Below, in pieces: positions 13,349 through 15,350 of a stretch of DNA of 15,350 nt. The stretch lies in contig JABSRR010000007.1 of assembly GCA_013215025.1 (NCBI GenBank), forward strand, positions 3,623 through 18,972, given 5' to 3'. The position numbers were made by a program, and so were the translations under genes. How positions within the stretch are numbered: position 1 is the stretch's first letter; the number at the start of each line of letters is the position of its first letter. The stretch is from Pseudomonadales bacterium. Its GTDB lineage: Bacteria > Pseudomonadota > Gammaproteobacteria > Pseudomonadales > DT-91. The notes under the pieces are model-generated. The model had not been told where the DNA came from and did no database searches. It saw only the letters and a program-made list of their open reading frames with translations.

Positions 13349-15350
13349 AAAGCCATTAATGCGCAAATTGATTTGGCTTACAATGCCAATCTGCCATCTA
13401 GAAAGGTTTTCCAAACCCCTGGCGGCGTTCATCCCGCTGAAAATAAGTCGCAGTCGGTGCAAAAACCGATTGAGCAAGCACCGATTCCCGCTCAGTTAAC
13501 GCATCCGCTATCGCAACACATCGGCGCAGCCGCAAAACCCATCGTAAACGTAGGTGACAAGGTATTAACTGGGCAAAAAATTGCCGAGGCGGATGGTTTT
13601 GTCTCTGTGCCTGTGCATGCTGCATCATCAGGCACGGTGATTGCCATTGAAGATCGACCCATTGCTCATGCCTCAGGTTTTCAAGCACCCTGCATCGTGA
13701 TTGAAACTGATGGTGAAGATAACTGGATTACCCATCAAGGTGTTGATGATTACACCCAGTTGGAAAGATCTGAACTGCTGGCACTTATCCGTGATGCGGG
13801 CATTGCCGGCATGGGCGGCGCAGGTTTCCCTACCGCGGTTAAACTCCAGACCCGCGATGATCAAACAATTAACAGCTTAATCATTAACGGCACTGAGTGT
13901 GAGCCTTATATCACGGCAGATGATATTTTAATGCGCGAGCGTGCCGAGCAAATTGTTCAAGGCGCGCTAATTCTCAAATACCTGATTAATCCGCGTGAAG
14001 AAGCCATTATCGGTGTTGAAGATAATAAGCCCGAAGCAATCCAGGCACTGCGCAAAGCTGCCGAAGGAACTGCGATTGAAATCGTCAGCTTCCCGACTAA
14101 ATATCCCTCAGGTGGCGAGAAACAGTTAATTCAAATTCTCACCGGCAAAGAAGTCCCTTCTGGCGGTTTACCCTCAGATATTGGCATTGTATGTCAAAAT
14201 ATTGGCTCAACCGTTGCCATATATCGCGCAGTTGTTTTCGGCGAGCCGCTGATATCTCGAGTAACCACAGTCACTGGCTATGCCTGTGAACGACAGCAAA
14301 ATTTTGAAGTACGACTCGGCTCACCGATGCGCCTTTTACTAGAGGCCTGCGGCTATCAAGCCGAGAAAGCATCGCGCCTGATTATGGGTGGGCCAATGAT
14401 GGGCTTTGCGCTGCCATCTCTAGACTTACCGATTGTTAAAACTACTAACTGCTTGTTAGCACCAACCGCTGATGAACTAGCCCCCGAAACACCGGCTCAG
14501 GCTTGCATTCGCTGTGGCATGTGTGCTGAAGCCTGTCCAGCCAGTTTGCTACCCCAGCAAATGTATTGGTATGCGCGCTCAAAAAATCATGAAGGTTTAT
14601 TAGCACATAACCTGATGGATTGTATTGAATGTGGTGCCTGCTCATACGCCTGCCCCTCCAATATCCCCTTGGTGCAATACTACCGTGCTTCCAAAGCCGA
14701 TATTCGTCGCGCCGATGCTGAGGCCAAAAAAGCCGAATACTCCATGGGACGCTATGAGGCTAGAATCGCACGATTGGAACAGGTCGAAGCTGAAAAAGAA
14801 GCCAAACGCCAAGCCAGACAAGCAAAAGCAGCCGCGGCAGCAAGTGCTAAAGAGGCGCAAGCTCGCGATCAGCAGAACGCTGACGCAACGACTGTTACAG
14901 CAAGCAGCAGCGCAGTTAATGATGATCCAGTCGCCGCTGCCATTGCTCGTGCTAAAGCGAAAGCTGAGGGTGCTCCGGTTGACGCTGCTGCCGAAGCCAA
15001 GAGTAAACTAGCTAGCCTGGAAAGCCGACTTCAGAAAGCCGAGCAAAAATTGCAGTCCGCTAAGGACAGCAATGATGACAATCTGCAAGCCTTCCAAGCC
15101 TCGGTTGATAAACTGCAGGAAAAGGTTGATGCTGCGCGGCAAGCAGTTGAGGCGACTAATAGTAAACCTAGCGCCTCTGCATCGGTCAAGCAAACACCAG
15201 CAAATGACGATCCTGTTGCTGCAGCTATTGCGCGCGCGCAGGCGAAAGCTGCAGGTACAACGATTGACCCGGTTGCTGAGGCGGAAGCGAAGTTATCCGG
15301 ATTGAAGAAACGTTTAGCGAAAGCCGAGCAAAAATTGCAACATGCTCAAG
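13328..15350 (+). CDS. rsxC: Electron transport complex subunit RsxC/RnfC, 3' end missing
   Basis: The frame runs open from ATG 13328 to the window edge (674 codons visible), so the C-terminus is cut off. RsxC is the peripheral NADH/FMN-binding subunit of the Rsx/Rnf complex on the cytoplasmic side. Seen in order: TPGGVHPAENKSQS (about 31-44), GIAGMGGAGFPTAVKL (about 158-173, nucleotide-binding loop), INGTECEPYITADD, SFPTKYPSGGEKQLI, GGPMMGFALP, then two 4Fe-4S motifs CIRCGMCAEACP (from C393) and CIECGACSYACP (from C432), and NIPLVQYYRASK. After about residue 465 comes an Ala/Lys/Glu/Gln-rich coiled-coil tail with repeats. All cluster cysteines are present. The N-terminus is about 11 residues longer than in E. 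coli and starts with TIIASD, copied from the rsxB end. rsxD, rsxG and rsxE are expected downstream. Confidence 0.96.
   Translation, partial: MTIIASDKAINAQIDLAYNANLPSRKVFQTPGGVHPAENKSQSVQKPIEQAPIPAQLTHPLSQHIGAAAKPIVNVGDKVLTGQKIAEADGFVSVPVHAASSGTVIAIEDRPIAHASGFQAPCIVIETDGEDNWITHQGVDDYTQLERSELLALIRDAGIAGMGGAGFPTAVKLQTRDDQTINSLIINGTECEPYITADDILMRERAEQIVQGALILKYLINPREEAIIGVEDNKPEAIQALRKAAEGTAIEIVSFPTKYPSGGEKQLIQILTGKEVPSGGLPSDIGIVCQNIGSTVAIYRAVVFGEPLISRVTTVTGYACERQQNFEVRLGSPMRLLLEACGYQAEKASRLIMGGPMMGFALPSLDLPIVKTTNCLLAPTADELAPETPAQACIRCGMCAEACPASLLPQQMYWYARSKNHEGLLAHNLMDCIECGACSYACPSNIPLVQYYRASKADIRRADAEAKKAEYSMGRYEARIARLEQVEAEKEAKRQARQAKAAAAASAKEAQARDQQNADATTVTASSSAVNDDPVAAAIARAKAKAEGAPVDAAAEAKSKLASLESRLQKAEQKLQSAKDSNDDNLQAFQASVDKLQEKVDAARQAVEATNSKPSASASVKQTPANDDPVAAAIARAQAKAAGTTIDPVAEAEAKLSGLKKRLAKAEQKLQHAQ
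14921..15350 (+). repeat. 285-bp tandem repeats in the rsxC tail
   Basis: DDPVAAAIARAKAKAEG begins at residue 532 (base 14921), and DDPVAAAIARAQAKAAG at residue 627 (base 15206), a period of exactly 285 bases or 95 residues. Later landmarks keep the period: KAEQKLQ begins within 15034-15054 and recurs within 15319-15339, where 21 bases are identical. The second unit is cut by the window edge. Each unit is an Ala-rich helix, a coiled coil (LESRLQKAEQKLQ) and a Ser/Thr-rich spacer. Confidence 0.85.

Overview
The window looks like chromosomal DNA of a marine-type gammaproteobacterium. The evidence is MetG, Mrp, SlyD and Rsx/Rnf proteins close to the enterobacterial and pseudomonad forms, a BatB protein fused to a TPR region, and mid-range GC. 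Species cannot be fixed from the sequence; a member of Cellvibrionales or a related order is a guess. No rRNA, tRNA, CRISPR array, insertion sequence, integrase or phage structural gene was seen.

Left part (1-3990, + strand): the end of a Bat (Bacteroides aerotolerance-type) operon. It holds the 3' end of batA, a batB with a C-terminal TPR and Gln-rich tail (a BatB/BatC fusion), and batD. The genes overlap or nearly touch, as in an operon. Together they are expected to form a cell-envelope VWA complex, usually paired with a MoxR ATPase upstream of the window.

Middle (4016-8237): a minus-strand pair, slyD (His-tailed FKBP prolyl isomerase) followed by a small exported protein with a weak OmpA-like look. 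Next are a plus-strand dCMP deaminase, a convergent minus-strand mrp/apbC (Fe-S scaffold/carrier ATPase), and a divergent plus-strand PQQ-type sugar dehydrogenase. Two perfect inverted repeats lie between the deaminase and mrp and probably end both genes.

Right part (8371-15350, + strand): metG (methionyl-tRNA synthetase with its C-terminal tRNA-binding domain), an unrecognised lipoprotein with an HELAH zinc-protease-like motif, and the start of an rsx/rnf operon: rsxA, rsxB and a 3'-truncated rsxC. rsxA most likely starts at TTG 12112 behind a good sigma70-like promoter, giving exactly the usual 193 residues. The rsxC tail is a 95-residue tandem repeat that runs off the window.

Most genes are ordinary housekeeping or envelope genes. 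The more unusual points are the HELAH lipoprotein next to rsx, an in-frame 15-bp direct repeat spanning the rsxB stop and rsxC start, the near-identical repeats in the RsxC tail, a dCMP deaminase where related genomes (from memory) carry dCTP deaminase, and the degenerate OmpA-like protein behind slyD. I found no convincing new multi-gene system.
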